In this document: one piece after another, positions 41,850 through 51,484 of the stretch
How positions within the stretch are numbered: the first letter of the stretch is position 1
How the letters are laid out: each line of letters opens with the position of its first letter
Program-made: the position numbers and the translations under genes
Notes under the pieces: generated by a model
What the model saw: only the letters and a program-made list of their open reading frames with translations
Database searches by the model: none
What the model was told of the DNA's origin: nothing
NCBI GenBank assembly: GCA_904374465.1
Contig: CAJFFY010000001.1
Span: forward strand, 62,001-126,000
Direction of reading: 5' to 3'
Source of the DNA: an uncultured Subdoligranulum sp.
GTDB taxonomy: Bacteria; Bacillota; Clostridia; Oscillospirales; Ruminococcaceae
Length of the DNA: 64,000 nucleotides

Positions 41850-43905
41850 ACTGTTTTTCCAGCTCCTTCCGGGTGATCTTCAACACGCAAGGTCTGCCAT
41901 GGGGGCAGAACGGCGGAATAGAACCATCCATGATTTCTTGTGCAAGGGCCAGCATCTCCGCCGCGCTGGTACGGTCCCCCGCCTTGATGGCCGCGCGACA
42001 GGCGATGGAATGCAAAACCCATTCGGTTTTTTCCCGCAAGGCATCCCGACTTCCATCCATCAGATGATTAGCCAGTTCCACCACCATATCTTCCACATCG
42101 TCCACTTCCACATCGGCAGGGACTGCGCGCACCAGCACGGTGGCACCACCAAAATCATCCACTTCCAGACCCGCATCGTTGAGCATGGACAGGTTTTGCA
42201 AAACCGCCTGCTTTTCTGCCGCAGTCAGGTTTACCTGCACCGGGACCAACAGCATCTGTGCGGGAACGTTTCCGTAATCCTTTGACAATTTTTCGAAGAG
42301 GATCCGTTCATGGGCCGCATGCTTGTCAATCAGGCAAAGCTCCCCCTCCCGCTCGGTAATAATGTAAGTTTTGAAAACTTCCCCCACCAATTTCAGCGGT
42401 TCCTTTTCGGGCGGAAGCAGCGTCGTCTGCTGTCCCGGGATCGGTTGCTGCGGCAATGCGCTCAGGGCCTGCATACTCTGCTGTTCCGGCCCTTCCCGGG
42501 CTGGCTCCGGCTGTGGGACAGTCGTTATTTCCTCGGATTCCAGGGGAGCCTCCGGCGCCGCCGCAGGCAGAACCTCTTGTTCCGGGAGCTCCGGCAGAAT
42601 ATCCAGAACCGTGTCATCTTCCACCGTATTCGGTTTCCGCATGGGTGCGGCCGCCTGCGGAATGGCTGCCGGGTGGGACACCTGTGTCCGGTACACCGTT
42701 CCGGAAGACTGCATGGTTACGGTCCCCGGCAGCGGCCGTGCCGGGACCGCTTCGGTAAGCTGGTGCATGGCACGGTATTCCGCCGCACTCATGGTAGAAA
42801 ATTTGGGTTTTGCCGGTTCTTGCCTCTGTACCGACTGCGGGGTTACCGGATCCGGAACCTGCGGCCGTCCGCTTGCCGGTTCTGGCTGCTTCATCTCAAA
42901 GCGGCATTCCCCGCTGCCCGGCGTCGTCAGCGCTGTGCGCACTGCCCGGTAGACCGCATCAAACACATCACTTTCCCGGGCGAAACGGATTTCCGTCTTG
43001 GCCGGATGCACATTCACATCCACCAGATCGGCAGGCATTTCCAACATCAGGACTGCTCCGGGGAACTTGCCCTGCATCATAGTTCCTTTGTAGGCGTTTT
43101 CCAGTGCAGCCATCATGGTGCGGTTTTTCACATATCGGCCATTGACAAAGAAATGCTGGGTTCCTCGGCTGGCACGGCAGGCGCGGGGCGGCGTAATCAG
43201 ACCAGTAACCCGATATACGCCGTTTCCCCCTTCCACCGGCAGCAGGTCCCGGGCGAATTCTCTACCCAAGACCGCATAGACTGTGCTGCGCAAATCACCG
43301 TCACCGGGCGTGAGATACTGTTGTTTGCCATCCCGCAAAAAACGAAAGCTGATCTCCGGGTGGGAGAGTGCCGCATGTAGCACCGTGTCAGCCACATAGG
43401 TTCCCTCACTGGCGTCCTTTTTCAGGAATTTCATTCGGGCCGGCGTGTTGTAAAACAGATCCCGTACCGTAATGGTCGTTCCCACCGGCCGGGCCCCCGG
43501 TTCCATCCCCTGGGGCTCCCCGCCTTCAATCCGGTAGCAACAGGCATATTCATCCTGTTCGGTGCGGGTCAGCACTTCCACCTTGGCCACGCTGGCAATG
43601 GATGCCAGCGCTTCGCCGCGGAATCCCAGCGTATGAATGTGTGCTAAATCCTCCGCTGTGGCAATTTTGCTGGTGGCATGGCGGATAAACGCCTTATCGA
43701 TATATTCTGCCTCGATGCCGCTGCCGTTGTCCACGATTTGCAATTGAGCAATACCGCCCCGGGTAATGGACAGGGTGATTTGTGTGGCCCCGGCATCAAT
43801 GGCGTTTTCCAACAGTTCTTTCGCCACAGAGGCGGGGCGCTCTACCACCTCACCTGCTGCGATCAGCTCTGCAGTATGCTTGTCCAGCACGCGAATTTCT
43901 GCCAT
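41833..43905 (-). CDS. mutL: DNA mismatch repair protein MutL
   Basis: GHKL ATPase that couples MutS mismatch recognition to strand incision. It has 690 residues. The N-terminal ATPase has ELLENAIDAGATQI (catalytic Glu), IVDNGSGI and HTLGFRGEALASIASV (about 26-110). A Pro/Gln-rich linker spans about 330-490. The C-terminal endonuclease part has DKHAAHERILFEK (a DQHA-type metal motif), ACRAAIKAGDR and CPHGRPCV. It is therefore the nicking MutL found in species without MutH. ATG 43905 has a perfect AGGAGG site. It lies 14 bp after mutS. Confidence 0.97.
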   Translation of the reverse strand: MAEIRVLDKHTAELIAAGEVVERPASVAKELLENAIDAGATQITLSITRGGIAQLQIVDNGSGIEAEYIDKAFIRHATSKIATAEDLAHIHTLGFRGEALASIASVAKVEVLTRTEQDEYACCYRIEGGEPQGMEPGARPVGTTITVRDLFYNTPARMKFLKKDASEGTYVADTVLHAALSHPEISFRFLRDGKQQYLTPGDGDLRSTVYAVLGREFARDLLPVEGGNGVYRVTGLITPPRACRASRGTQHFFVNGRYVKNRTMMAALENAYKGTMMQGKFPGAVLMLEMPADLVDVNVHPAKTEIRFARESDVFDAVYRAVRTALTTPGSGECRFEMKQPEPASGRPQVPDPVTPQSVQRQEPAKPKFSTMSAAEYRAMHQLTEAVPARPLPGTVTMQSSGTVYRTQVSHPAAIPQAAAPMRKPNTVEDDTVLDILPELPEQEVLPAAAPEAPLESEEITTVPQPEPAREGPEQQSMQALSALPQQPIPGQQTTLLPPEKEPLKLVGEVFKTYIITEREGELCLIDKHAAHERILFEKLSKDYGNVPAQMLLVPVQVNLTAAEKQAVLQNLSMLNDAGLEVDDFGGATVLVRAVPADVEVDDVEDMVVELANHLMDGSRDALREKTEWVLHSIACRAAIKAGDRTSAAEMLALAQEIMDGSIPPFCPHGRPCVLKITRKELEKQFGRLV

Positions 43906-43919
43906 GGGGTCCTCCTGTT

Positions 43920-46538
43920 TCAGTCTTTATCCAGGGTATTTTTCAGTTCATACAAAAAGTTCAACGCTTCCAGCGGCGTCAGCGTTTCAATATCCACATT
44001 GTGCAGCTTTTCCATCACTTCGCTGGGAACGGATGGATTATTGTAGGCCTCCACCGTTTCAAAATCCAGCTGCATGGTCTGGTTTCTTCCCGGGGCATTG
44101 GCTTCCAGCTGCCGCAGCACCGCGTGGGCGCGCTTGGTCACACTGGAAGGCAGCCCCGCCAGCTTGGCCACTTCGATACCATAGCTGTCATCCGCCGGGC
44201 CGGCCACAATGCGCCGCAGGAAGGTGATATCCTCGCCGCGCTTTTTTACCGCGATGTTGTAATTCTTGACCCCATAGATATCTTTATCCATGCTGGTCAG
44301 TTCATGGTAATGGGTGGCAAACAGTGTCTTGCAACCGATGTTGTCGCAGATATACTCCACAACCGCACGGGCAATGCTCATACCATCAAAGGTCGAGGTT
44401 CCCCGCCCGATCTCGTCCAGAATCACCAGACTGTTCTTGCTGGCATGGCGCAAAATCTCGGCCACTTCGGTCATCTCCACCATGAAGGTGGATTGTCCCG
44501 CTGCCAGGTCATCCGATGCCCCCACACGGGTGAAAATAGCATCCACAACCCCGATATGGGCACTGGCCGCTGGCACAAAACAGCCGATCTGAGCCATCAG
44601 GGCGATCAGGGCATTCTGCCGCATGTAGGTGGATTTGCCGGCCATGTTGGGACCGGTGATGAGCAACATGCGGTTTTCGCCTTCGTCCAGCAGCGTATCG
44701 TTGGGCACAAACAGGCTCCCCTTGAGCATCTGCTCAATCACCGGATGACGGCCTTCCTTGATTTCCATCACACCGCTTTGGTCCACCACCGGCAGCACAT
44801 AGTTGTTCTGCAGTGCCACCTCGGCAAAGCTGGCCAGCACATCCAGCTGGGCAACCGCCAGCGCCGTGCGCTGAATCCGCACCACCTGCGCTGAGATATC
44901 GGACAGAAGATCGGCAAAAAGCTGATGCTCCAGCACGAGCAACCGCTCGTTGGCGCCCAGGATCTTGTTTTCCAGCTCTTTCAGTTCAGGTGTAATGTAC
45001 CGTTCCCCGGTGGTCAGGGTCTGCTTGCGGGTAAAGGAATCCGGGACCGAATCGGTGTAAGAGCGGCTGACTTCAATATAGTAACCAAATACTTTATTGA
45101 AACCGATTTTCAGTTTGGGGATTCCGGTTTCCTCCCGCAGTTTGGCCTCCAGGTTGGCCAGATAGCCCTTGCCGCCATGCATGATATCGCGCAGCTCATC
45201 CACTTCGCTGTTGTAACCAGCCCGGATGGCACCGCCATCCTTGAGCGTGGCCGGCGGTTCATCCACCAAAGCGGTGGTAATCTGGTTCAGCAGGTCCTCC
45301 AGCGGGTCGATCTGCTCGGCCAGTTTTTGCAACAACGGAGCCCCACAGGCTGCGGCTTGCTCTTTGACCTGAGGAAGGCAGGCACAGGTGTCCCCCAGTG
45401 CCTTGACCTCCCGGGGGGTAGCCGATCCGTACAGAATGCGCGTGGTCAGCCGCTCAATGTCAAAGACATGGGATAAGGCATCTTTCAGATCCGCACGGGC
45501 GATATTGGCTGTGTACAAAGCCTGTACGGCAGATAACCGCTCATTGATGGCCGCGGCATCCACCAGCGGCTGTTCAATCCAGGCGCGCAGCATCCGTTTG
45601 CCCATGGAGGTTTCGGTTTTATCCAGCACCCACAGCAGGGTACCACGCTTTTCTCTGCCGCGCATAGTTTCGGTAAGTTCCAGGTTGGCCCGGGTTACCG
45701 GAGAAAGACGCATGTACTGGGCATCGGCGTAATTTTCCACCGTCTTGATGCGTTCCAGACCGTGCTTCTGGGTTTCCTGCAGATAATTCAGCAGCGCAGC
45801 CACCGCATAGGGCACCAACGACTCGGCATCATATCCCAAGGTTTCCCGCCAGTCGCTGCCGAATTGCCCGGACATGGTGGCTTCCATCAGGGCATCCTTA
45901 TAGCAGGATTCCTCCCGCAGTTCCACCAGCGCGCTGGTATGCTGCTTGATGTAGGCTGTCACATCCTTGAAATCCAGCATGGGCGGGCAAATGAGGATTT
46001 CGCTGGGCATGTAGCGGCAAAGCTCGGTGATGATGGCTCCGCCGATTTTCTCGGCATTCAGTTCGGTAGCCCGGGCTTCACCGGTGGAGATATCCGCAAA
46101 GCAGATTCCCGCCCGCCAGCGGCCACGGCGCCGTTTGCAATAAATGCTGCAGAGATAGTTGTTTTTGTCCTCTGCCAGCATGCTGCTTTCAATGACCGTA
46201 CCGGGTGTCACCACACGGATGATGTCCCGCTTGACCAGTCCCTTGGCCAGCGCCGGGTCCTCCATCTGCTCACAGATGGCCACTTTATAGCCCTTGGCAA
46301 TCAGCCGGGCCATATAAGTTTCGTAGGAGTGATACGGCACCCCGCACATGGGGGCCCGCTCTTCCTTGCCGCAGTTTTTGCCGGTCAATGTCAGTTCCAA
46401 CTCCCGCGATGCGGTGAGGGCATCATCATAGAACATCTCATAAAAATCCCCCACGCGATAGAAGAGGATCTCGTTGGGATGCTGCTTTTTGATCTCAAAA
46501 TACTGCTGCATCATGGGCGATACTGCTTGTTCGGCCAT
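43920..46538 (-). CDS. mutS: DNA mismatch repair protein MutS
   Basis: Recognises mismatches and small loops. It has 872 residues. The N-terminal mismatch-binding motif FYRVGDFYEMFYDDA (Phe-x-Glu at about 31-33) is present, as are the connector and lever domains, Walker A TGPNMAGKSTYMRQ (about 620-633) and Walker B DEIGRGTSTFDGMSIA. The length is typical for MutS1 and there is no Smr domain, so it is not MutS2. ATG 46538 is used; the site upstream is weak, with GGAGTG about 8 nt away. It precedes mutL. Confidence 0.98.
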   Translation of the reverse strand: MAEQAVSPMMQQYFEIKKQHPNEILFYRVGDFYEMFYDDALTASRELELTLTGKNCGKEERAPMCGVPYHSYETYMARLIAKGYKVAICEQMEDPALAKGLVKRDIIRVVTPGTVIESSMLAEDKNNYLCSIYCKRRRGRWRAGICFADISTGEARATELNAEKIGGAIITELCRYMPSEILICPPMLDFKDVTAYIKQHTSALVELREESCYKDALMEATMSGQFGSDWRETLGYDAESLVPYAVAALLNYLQETQKHGLERIKTVENYADAQYMRLSPVTRANLELTETMRGREKRGTLLWVLDKTETSMGKRMLRAWIEQPLVDAAAINERLSAVQALYTANIARADLKDALSHVFDIERLTTRILYGSATPREVKALGDTCACLPQVKEQAAACGAPLLQKLAEQIDPLEDLLNQITTALVDEPPATLKDGGAIRAGYNSEVDELRDIMHGGKGYLANLEAKLREETGIPKLKIGFNKVFGYYIEVSRSYTDSVPDSFTRKQTLTTGERYITPELKELENKILGANERLLVLEHQLFADLLSDISAQVVRIQRTALAVAQLDVLASFAEVALQNNYVLPVVDQSGVMEIKEGRHPVIEQMLKGSLFVPNDTLLDEGENRMLLITGPNMAGKSTYMRQNALIALMAQIGCFVPAASAHIGVVDAIFTRVGASDDLAAGQSTFMVEMTEVAEILRHASKNSLVILDEIGRGTSTFDGMSIARAVVEYICDNIGCKTLFATHYHELTSMDKDIYGVKNYNIAVKKRGEDITFLRRIVAGPADDSYGIEVAKLAGLPSSVTKRAHAVLRQLEANAPGRNQTMQLDFETVEAYNNPSVPSEVMEKLHNVDIETLTPLEALNFLYELKNTLDKD

Positions 46539-46586
46539 GTTTCACACTCCTGTTTTTTTCACTGCGTAACAAAATTTTTGTTTGCC

Positions 46587-46994
46587 TCAGTGGCACCCGC
46601 CGCAAGTGGAGCAGCTGCCGGTGCAACCGCCCTGGGGCTGCTGCACGCTCATGGGATCTCCACCGTTCATGGCGGTGTTGATGATGGCGTCGATATAGCT
46701 GACCATCGACTCACATTCGGCCTTGGCGGTGTTATAGCGCACCATACCTTCGCTGGCCATGATCTGGCTGTACAGGTCGTTAATGCGCTGATTCAGCTCT
46801 GCCACCCGTGCCGCATCGGTTTCGCTCTTGGCGCTCTCGTTGTTCAGATCCAGCCGTGCCAGATTAAATTCCCCGATCATGCCCTGCAGCTCCTGGTCCG
46901 CGTCATTTTCACGGCGCGCCGCATCCAGTTCCAGATAACGGGGGTCGGTCTGCATGGCAGCCGCGGCTTTCTTAAACAGATCAATGCAATCCAT
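46587..46994 (-). CDS. YlbF/YmcA (Ric) family regulator with cysteine tail
   Basis: Helical protein of 135 residues of the YlbF family, whose Bacillus members form the RicA-RicF-RicT complex that modulates RNase Y and development. It is mostly alpha-helical (about 1-110), then ends in CTGSCSTCGGCH: four cysteines in C-x3-C-x2-C-x2-C, a likely metal or iron-sulfur ligand set. ATG 46994 has GGAGACC upstream. The position between miaB and mutS matches ymcA (ricA) in Bacillus, which also follows miaB. That the cysteines bind a cluster is inference from the Ric complex. Confidence 0.85.
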   Translation of the reverse strand: MDCIDLFKKAAAAMQTDPRYLELDAARRENDADQELQGMIGEFNLARLDLNNESAKSETDAARVAELNQRINDLYSQIMASEGMVRYNTAKAECESMVSYIDAIINTAMNGGDPMSVQQPQGGCTGSCSTCGGCH

Positions 46995-47038
46995 AGTTTG
47001 GTCTCCTTTACTTTCACTTCATAAAGTTGATACAATTG

Positions 47039-48418
47039 TTATACCAGTTCACCCGTCAGCAGTGCCGCGCGTGAACCTGTCAGATGAACCTGTGCCCATT
47101 GCCCTACCAGGGTTTCAGGTGCTGCAAACTCCACAACCAGGTTGTTATCCAACCGGCCATTGAGCGTTCCGGGTGTACGGCCCGCACCTTCCACCAGTAC
47201 CCGTACGGTCTGGCCTGCCATCGCAGCCGTGGCTGCAAAGGCAAAATTGTCCTGGGTGCGCAGCAGCCGTTCCATGCGGGCCGCCTTCTCGGCATGGGTG
47301 GTCGGATCCGGCATTTTGGCGGCAGGCGTTCCGTTCCGCTTGGAATAGATGAAGGTAAACAGCTGCATATAGCCGACTTCCTGTACCAGATTCAACGTGG
47401 CCTGGAAGTCCTCCTCCGTCTCACCGGGGAATCCCACAATGATGTCACTGGAAAAGGTCACGCCGGGGATCCTGGCCCGGGCATAGTCGATCAGTTCCTT
47501 ATACTGGGCCACCGTATAGTGCCGGTTCATCTGCTGCAGCAATCGATCGCTGCCGGACTGGACGGGCAGATGGATGTGCTTGCACAGATGGGGTTGTGCC
47601 GCGATGGTGTCGATCAGTTTATGGCTGGCATCCTTCGGATGGCTGGTCATAAAACGGATCTGATAGTCTCCGGGCACCGTGCAGAGCAGATTCAAAAGAT
47701 CCGAAAAATCGATCTTCTGGGACAGACCCTTGCCGTAGCTGTTCACATTCTGCCCCAGCAGCGTAATCTCTTTATATCCCTTGGCAATCAAATCCCGGAA
47801 TTCCGCCAGAATGGCTTCCGGTTCCCGGCTGCGTTCCCGTCCCCGCACATAGGGTACAATACAATAGGTGCAGAAATTGTCGCACCCGTACATAATGGGG
47901 AGCCAGGCACGGAACCCCGAGTCCCGACGGATGGGCAGTTCTTCCACCACCGCATTGCGCTCTTCGGGCGATTGCAGGTAGCGTTTGCCACGGCGGATCC
48001 TCTCGGCCAGCATAGCCGGCAACCGGTCAATGCCGTTGACGCCAAAGACCAAATCCACGTAAGGATAGCTCTGACGCAGTTTTTCCACAATGTGGGGCTG
48101 CTGCGCCATACACCCGCATACGCCGATGATCAGGCGCGGATTTTGTTCCTTGAGTTTCTTCAGCGCACCGATGTTGCCAAACACCCGTTGCTCCGCATGT
48201 TCCCGGACCGCACAGGTATTGAATAAAATCAAGTCGGCATCCTCCAGCGTATCGCACAGGCCAAAGCCCACATCCTGCAAAACGCCGCGGATCTTCTCGC
48301 CGTCATTGACATTCTGCTGACAGCCGTAGCTGCGCACAAAGGCAAGGGGCGGGGTTTCGTAGTAGGCTGCCAGCGTTTTGGCGGCAGCATCGTCATGGGT
48401 ATAGAGTAGTTTTTCCAA
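47039..48418 (-). CDS. miaB: tRNA-2-methylthio-N6-dimethylallyladenosine synthase
   Basis: Radical-SAM methylthiotransferase acting on tRNA A37 after MiaA. It has 459 residues: an N-terminal UPF0004 domain with VRSYGCQQNVNDGEKIRG and LFNTCAVREHAEQ, then the radical-SAM cluster CDNFCTYCIVPYVRGRERSR (CxxxCxxC, about 180-199), and a C-terminal TRAM domain (about 400-459). Start is TTG 48418 with AAGGAG 7 nt upstream; the longer frame to 48442 is less likely. First gene of a long operon with a good promoter at 48462. Confidence 0.96.
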   Translation of the reverse strand: MEKLLYTHDDAAAKTLAAYYETPPLAFVRSYGCQQNVNDGEKIRGVLQDVGFGLCDTLEDADLILFNTCAVREHAEQRVFGNIGALKKLKEQNPRLIIGVCGCMAQQPHIVEKLRQSYPYVDLVFGVNGIDRLPAMLAERIRRGKRYLQSPEERNAVVEELPIRRDSGFRAWLPIMYGCDNFCTYCIVPYVRGRERSREPEAILAEFRDLIAKGYKEITLLGQNVNSYGKGLSQKIDFSDLLNLLCTVPGDYQIRFMTSHPKDASHKLIDTIAAQPHLCKHIHLPVQSGSDRLLQQMNRHYTVAQYKELIDYARARIPGVTFSSDIIVGFPGETEEDFQATLNLVQEVGYMQLFTFIYSKRNGTPAAKMPDPTTHAEKAARMERLLRTQDNFAFAATAAMAGQTVRVLVEGAGRTPGTLNGRLDNNLVVEFAAPETLVGQWAQVHLTGSRAALLTGELV

Positions 48419-48461
48419 GTGAATTCTCCTTAAAGGGCACACAAATCCAACATACCGTATT

Positions 48462-48490
48462 AGTATAGCAAATCAGCTGCAAAAGTACAA
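48462..48490 (-). promoter_or_regulatory. Promoter of the miaB-mutSL operon
   Basis: Minus strand -35 TTGTAC (48485-48490), 17-bp spacer, -10 TATACT (48462-48467) with an extended TG, 44 nt before the miaB start. Confidence 0.8.
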
Positions 48491-48550
48491 GCAGTTGTTT
48501 TGTTTTTTTGCCAAGACACGGTATGCTGTGGTCCTGCACACGAGACAAAG

Positions 48551-48579
48551 ACAGAGCGCCCCCATAAGGAGCGCTCTGT
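48551..48579 (-). terminator. Hairpin after uvrA
   Basis: ACAGAGCGC pairs with GCGCTCTGT over an 11-nt loop, 5-33 bp past the uvrA stop. The T-run is stronger on the plus strand (TTTTTTT) than on the minus strand (CTTTG), so minus-strand termination may be incomplete. Confidence 0.65.
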
Positions 48580-48583
48580 TTTT

Positions 48584-51484
48584 TTACTTTTCCGCTTTTT
48601 GCAGTTCCTTGGCACGCGCCAGCATCGGCTTGAGATACTGCCCCGTAAAAGAGGCCGGATTTTCCGCCACTTCCTCGGGGGTACCGGTGGCCACAATACG
48701 GCCGCCACCGCTGCCGCCTTCCGGCCCCAGGTCGATGATATAATCAGCCCGCTTGATCACATCCAGATTGTGTTCGATCACAATCACCGTGTTGCCGGCG
48801 TCCACCAGCTTATCCAACACTTTCACCAGCCGGTGCACGTCTGCCACATGAAGTCCCGTGGTGGGCTCGTCCAGAATATACACCGTCTGGCCGGTACCCC
48901 GCCGGGCCAGTTCGTTGGCCAGCTTCACGCGCTGCGCCTCGCCGCCGGAAAGTGTTGTTGCAGCCTGCCCCAGCTGAATATAGCCCAGGCCCACTTCCTG
49001 CAAGGTCTGCAGTTTGCGTGCAATCTTGGGAATGTTGGCAAAAAAGACACAGGCTTCTTCCACCGTCATATCCAGCACGTCCGAAATGTTTTTGTCCTTG
49101 TATTTGACTTCCAAGGTTTCCCGGTTGTACCGCTTTCCCTTACAGACATCGCAGGGAACATAAATATCGGGCAGGAAATGCATCTCGATCTGCAGGATGC
49201 CGCCGCCCTCGCAGGCCTCACAGCGGCCGCCCTTCACATTGAAGCTGAAGCGTCCGGGGCCGTACCCACGCATCTTGGCATCCTGGGTGCTGGCGAACAG
49301 CGCCCGGATATCCCCAAACACACCCGTATAGGTAGCCGGGTTGGAGCGAGGCGTGCGCCCGATGGGAGACTGATCAATACCGATGACCTTATCCACCCAT
49401 TCCATGCCCTCCACCGCTTCACACTGCCCGGGGCGGCTGCGGGCGCCGTTCAGGGCCGACGCCAGAGTTTTATACAAAATCTCGTTGATCAGTGTGGATT
49501 TGCCGGAGCCGGACACGCCGGTCACGCAAATCATTTTTCCCAGCGGGAAATCCACGGTAATATTCTGCAGGTTGTTTTCGTGCGCTTTGACCACCCGCAG
49601 GAACTTGCCATTGCCTTCCCGCCGCTGTTCGGGCACTTCCACAAACTTGCGCCCCGAGAGATAGGCTCCCGTAACGCTGCGCTTCACCTTGCAGATATCC
49701 GCCACACTGCCGGCTGCCACAATCTCGCCGCCGTGCACGCCCGCGCCGGGGCCCACGTCCACGATGTAATCTGCCTGACGCATGGTATCTTCGTCGTGTT
49801 CCACCACAATCAGCGTGTTGCCCAAATCCCGCAACCGCTTCATGGTGGCGATCAGCTTATCGTTGTCCCGCTGATGCAGACCGATACTGGGTTCATCCAA
49901 CACGTAGAGAACGCCGGTCAAAGCACTGCCGATCTGAGTTGCCAGACGGATACGCTGACTTTCGCCGCCGGAGAGGGAGGCCGCGCCGCGCGAAAGCGTC
50001 AGGTAGCCCAGCCCCACACTCTCCAGAAAGCCCAGACGTTCCTTGACTTCTTTGAAGATGGGAGCGCCGATCATTTCATCCCGCGCGCTGACCTTGGCCG
50101 TCTTGATGAATTCCAGTTCCTCGCTGACACTCTTGTCGCAGAAATCGGCAATGTTGATGCCACCCACAGTGACCGCCAGGCTGGTGGGCTTCAGCCGACG
50201 GCCGTGACAGGCGGGGCATTCCTCGCTGGACATCACCTGGGCAATTTCTTCCTTGACCCACTCGCTGCTGGTTTCCCGGAAGCGACGCTCCAGATTGGGG
50301 ATAATACCCTCAAACTGGTTGTAGTAGGTACCGGAGCCGAACATGCTTTCCCGCTGCATCTCAATCCGCTCCTCCCCAGTGCCGTACAGCAGGGCATGCA
50401 GCGCCTCTTTGCTGAAATCCTTGATGGGAGTATCCAGCGTAAAACCGTACCGTTTGCCCAGTGCCACATAGGTCATTTCGGAGATGGAGCCCTCGGCATA
50501 ATACCAGCCGCTGGCCTTGATGGCACTTTCCCGGATGGATTTGCGCTTGTCGGGAATCACCCGGGCCGGGTCCACCTTCATGAAGGTTCCCAGACCGGTA
50601 CACTTCTCGCAGGCACCGAAGGGATTGTTAAAACTGAACATGCGGGGGGTCAGTTCCTCCACCGAGACACCGTGTTCCGGGCAGGCATAGCTCTGGCTGA
50701 ACATCATCGGTTCACCGCCGATCACATCCACCACCACCAGACCGCCGGTCTGGGCCAGGGCAGTCTCGATGGAGTCGGCCAGCCGTCCCCGAACCGTATC
50801 GTTGATGACCAGGCGGTCCACTACGATCTCCACCGTATGTTTGATGTTCTTTTCCAGACTGATCTCCTCACTGAGATCATACATGTTTCCGTCCACCCGC
50901 ACACGGGAAAAGCCCGCGCGTCGCGCAGCTTCCAGTTCCTTTGCCTGGGTGCCCTTACGCCCCCGTACCACTGGGGCCAAAACCTGGAACCGGGTGCGCT
51001 CCGGCAATTTCATAACCTCATCCACCATCTCGTCGATGCTTTGCTGGGTGATTTCCCGCCCGCAAACCGGGCAATGGGGTACACCAATCCGAGCATACAT
51101 CAAACGCAGGTAGTCATAAATTTCGGTCACCGTTCCCACCGTGGAACGGGGATTGTGGCTGGTGGTTTTCTGGTCAATGGAAATGGCCGGCGAAAGGCCG
51201 GTGATCTCATCCACATCCGGTTTTTCCATCTGCCCCAAAAACTGACGGGCGTAGCTGGAAAGGCTTTCCATATACCGGCGCTGACCATCGGCAAAAATGG
51301 TGTCGAAGGCCAGACTGGATTTTCCTGATCCGGAAAGGCCGGTCATGACAATCAGTTTGTTGCGGGGCAGCACCAGGTCCACGTTTTTCAGGTTATGCTC
51401 CCGCGCCCCCTTGATTACAATGCGGTTATTGGGGTCTATCTGAATTTTGGATTTTCGTTTTGTTTCTTTCGGTGCAGTACTCAA
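48584..51484 (-). CDS. uvrA: Excinuclease ABC subunit A
   Basis: Damage-recognition ATPase of nucleotide excision repair. It has 966 residues with two ABC cassettes: Walker [15 protein letters not shown] (about 49-62) and [15 protein letters not shown] (about 655-669), signatures [12 protein letters not shown] and [15 protein letters not shown]. Zinc fingers are visible as CPVCG in the first half and CEACEGGG...CDVCKGKR in the second. The first codon is TTG 51484, overlapping the uvrB stop by 4 bp (TTGA) with AGGAGG upstream. It pairs with uvrB in one transcript. Confidence 0.98.
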   Translation of the reverse strand: MSTAPKETKRKSKIQIDPNNRIVIKGAREHNLKNVDLVLPRNKLIVMTGLSGSGKSSLAFDTIFADGQRRYMESLSSYARQFLGQMEKPDVDEITGLSPAISIDQKTTSHNPRSTVGTVTEIYDYLRLMYARIGVPHCPVCGREITQQSIDEMVDEVMKLPERTRFQVLAPVVRGRKGTQAKELEAARRAGFSRVRVDGNMYDLSEEISLEKNIKHTVEIVVDRLVINDTVRGRLADSIETALAQTGGLVVVDVIGGEPMMFSQSYACPEHGVSVEELTPRMFSFNNPFGACEKCTGLGTFMKVDPARVIPDKRKSIRESAIKASGWYYAEGSISEMTYVALGKRYGFTLDTPIKDFSKEALHALLYGTGEERIEMQRESMFGSGTYYNQFEGIIPNLERRFRETSSEWVKEEIAQVMSSEECPACHGRRLKPTSLAVTVGGINIADFCDKSVSEELEFIKTAKVSARDEMIGAPIFKEVKERLGFLESVGLGYLTLSRGAASLSGGESQRIRLATQIGSALTGVLYVLDEPSIGLHQRDNDKLIATMKRLRDLGNTLIVVEHDEDTMRQADYIVDVGPGAGVHGGEIVAAGSVADICKVKRSVTGAYLSGRKFVEVPEQRREGNGKFLRVVKAHENNLQNITVDFPLGKMICVTGVSGSGKSTLINEILYKTLASALNGARSRPGQCEAVEGMEWVDKVIGIDQSPIGRTPRSNPATYTGVFGDIRALFASTQDAKMRGYGPGRFSFNVKGGRCEACEGGGILQIEMHFLPDIYVPCDVCKGKRYNRETLEVKYKDKNISDVLDMTVEEACVFFANIPKIARKLQTLQEVGLGYIQLGQAATTLSGGEAQRVKLANELARRGTGQTVYILDEPTTGLHVADVHRLVKVLDKLVDAGNTVIVIEHNLDVIKRADYIIDLGPEGGSGGGRIVATGTPEEVAENPASFTGQYLKPMLARAKELQKAEK

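Noticed and set aside
40905..46994. Possible defence island around mutS/mutL
   Set aside because: Gene order matches the standard miaB-ricA-mutS-mutL-miaA housekeeping arrangement.
48500..51328. Open frame of 942 codons on the plus strand across uvrA
   Set aside because: Antisense of uvrA, whose own frame shows both ABC cassettes and zinc fingers; the plus frame has no recognisable protein.
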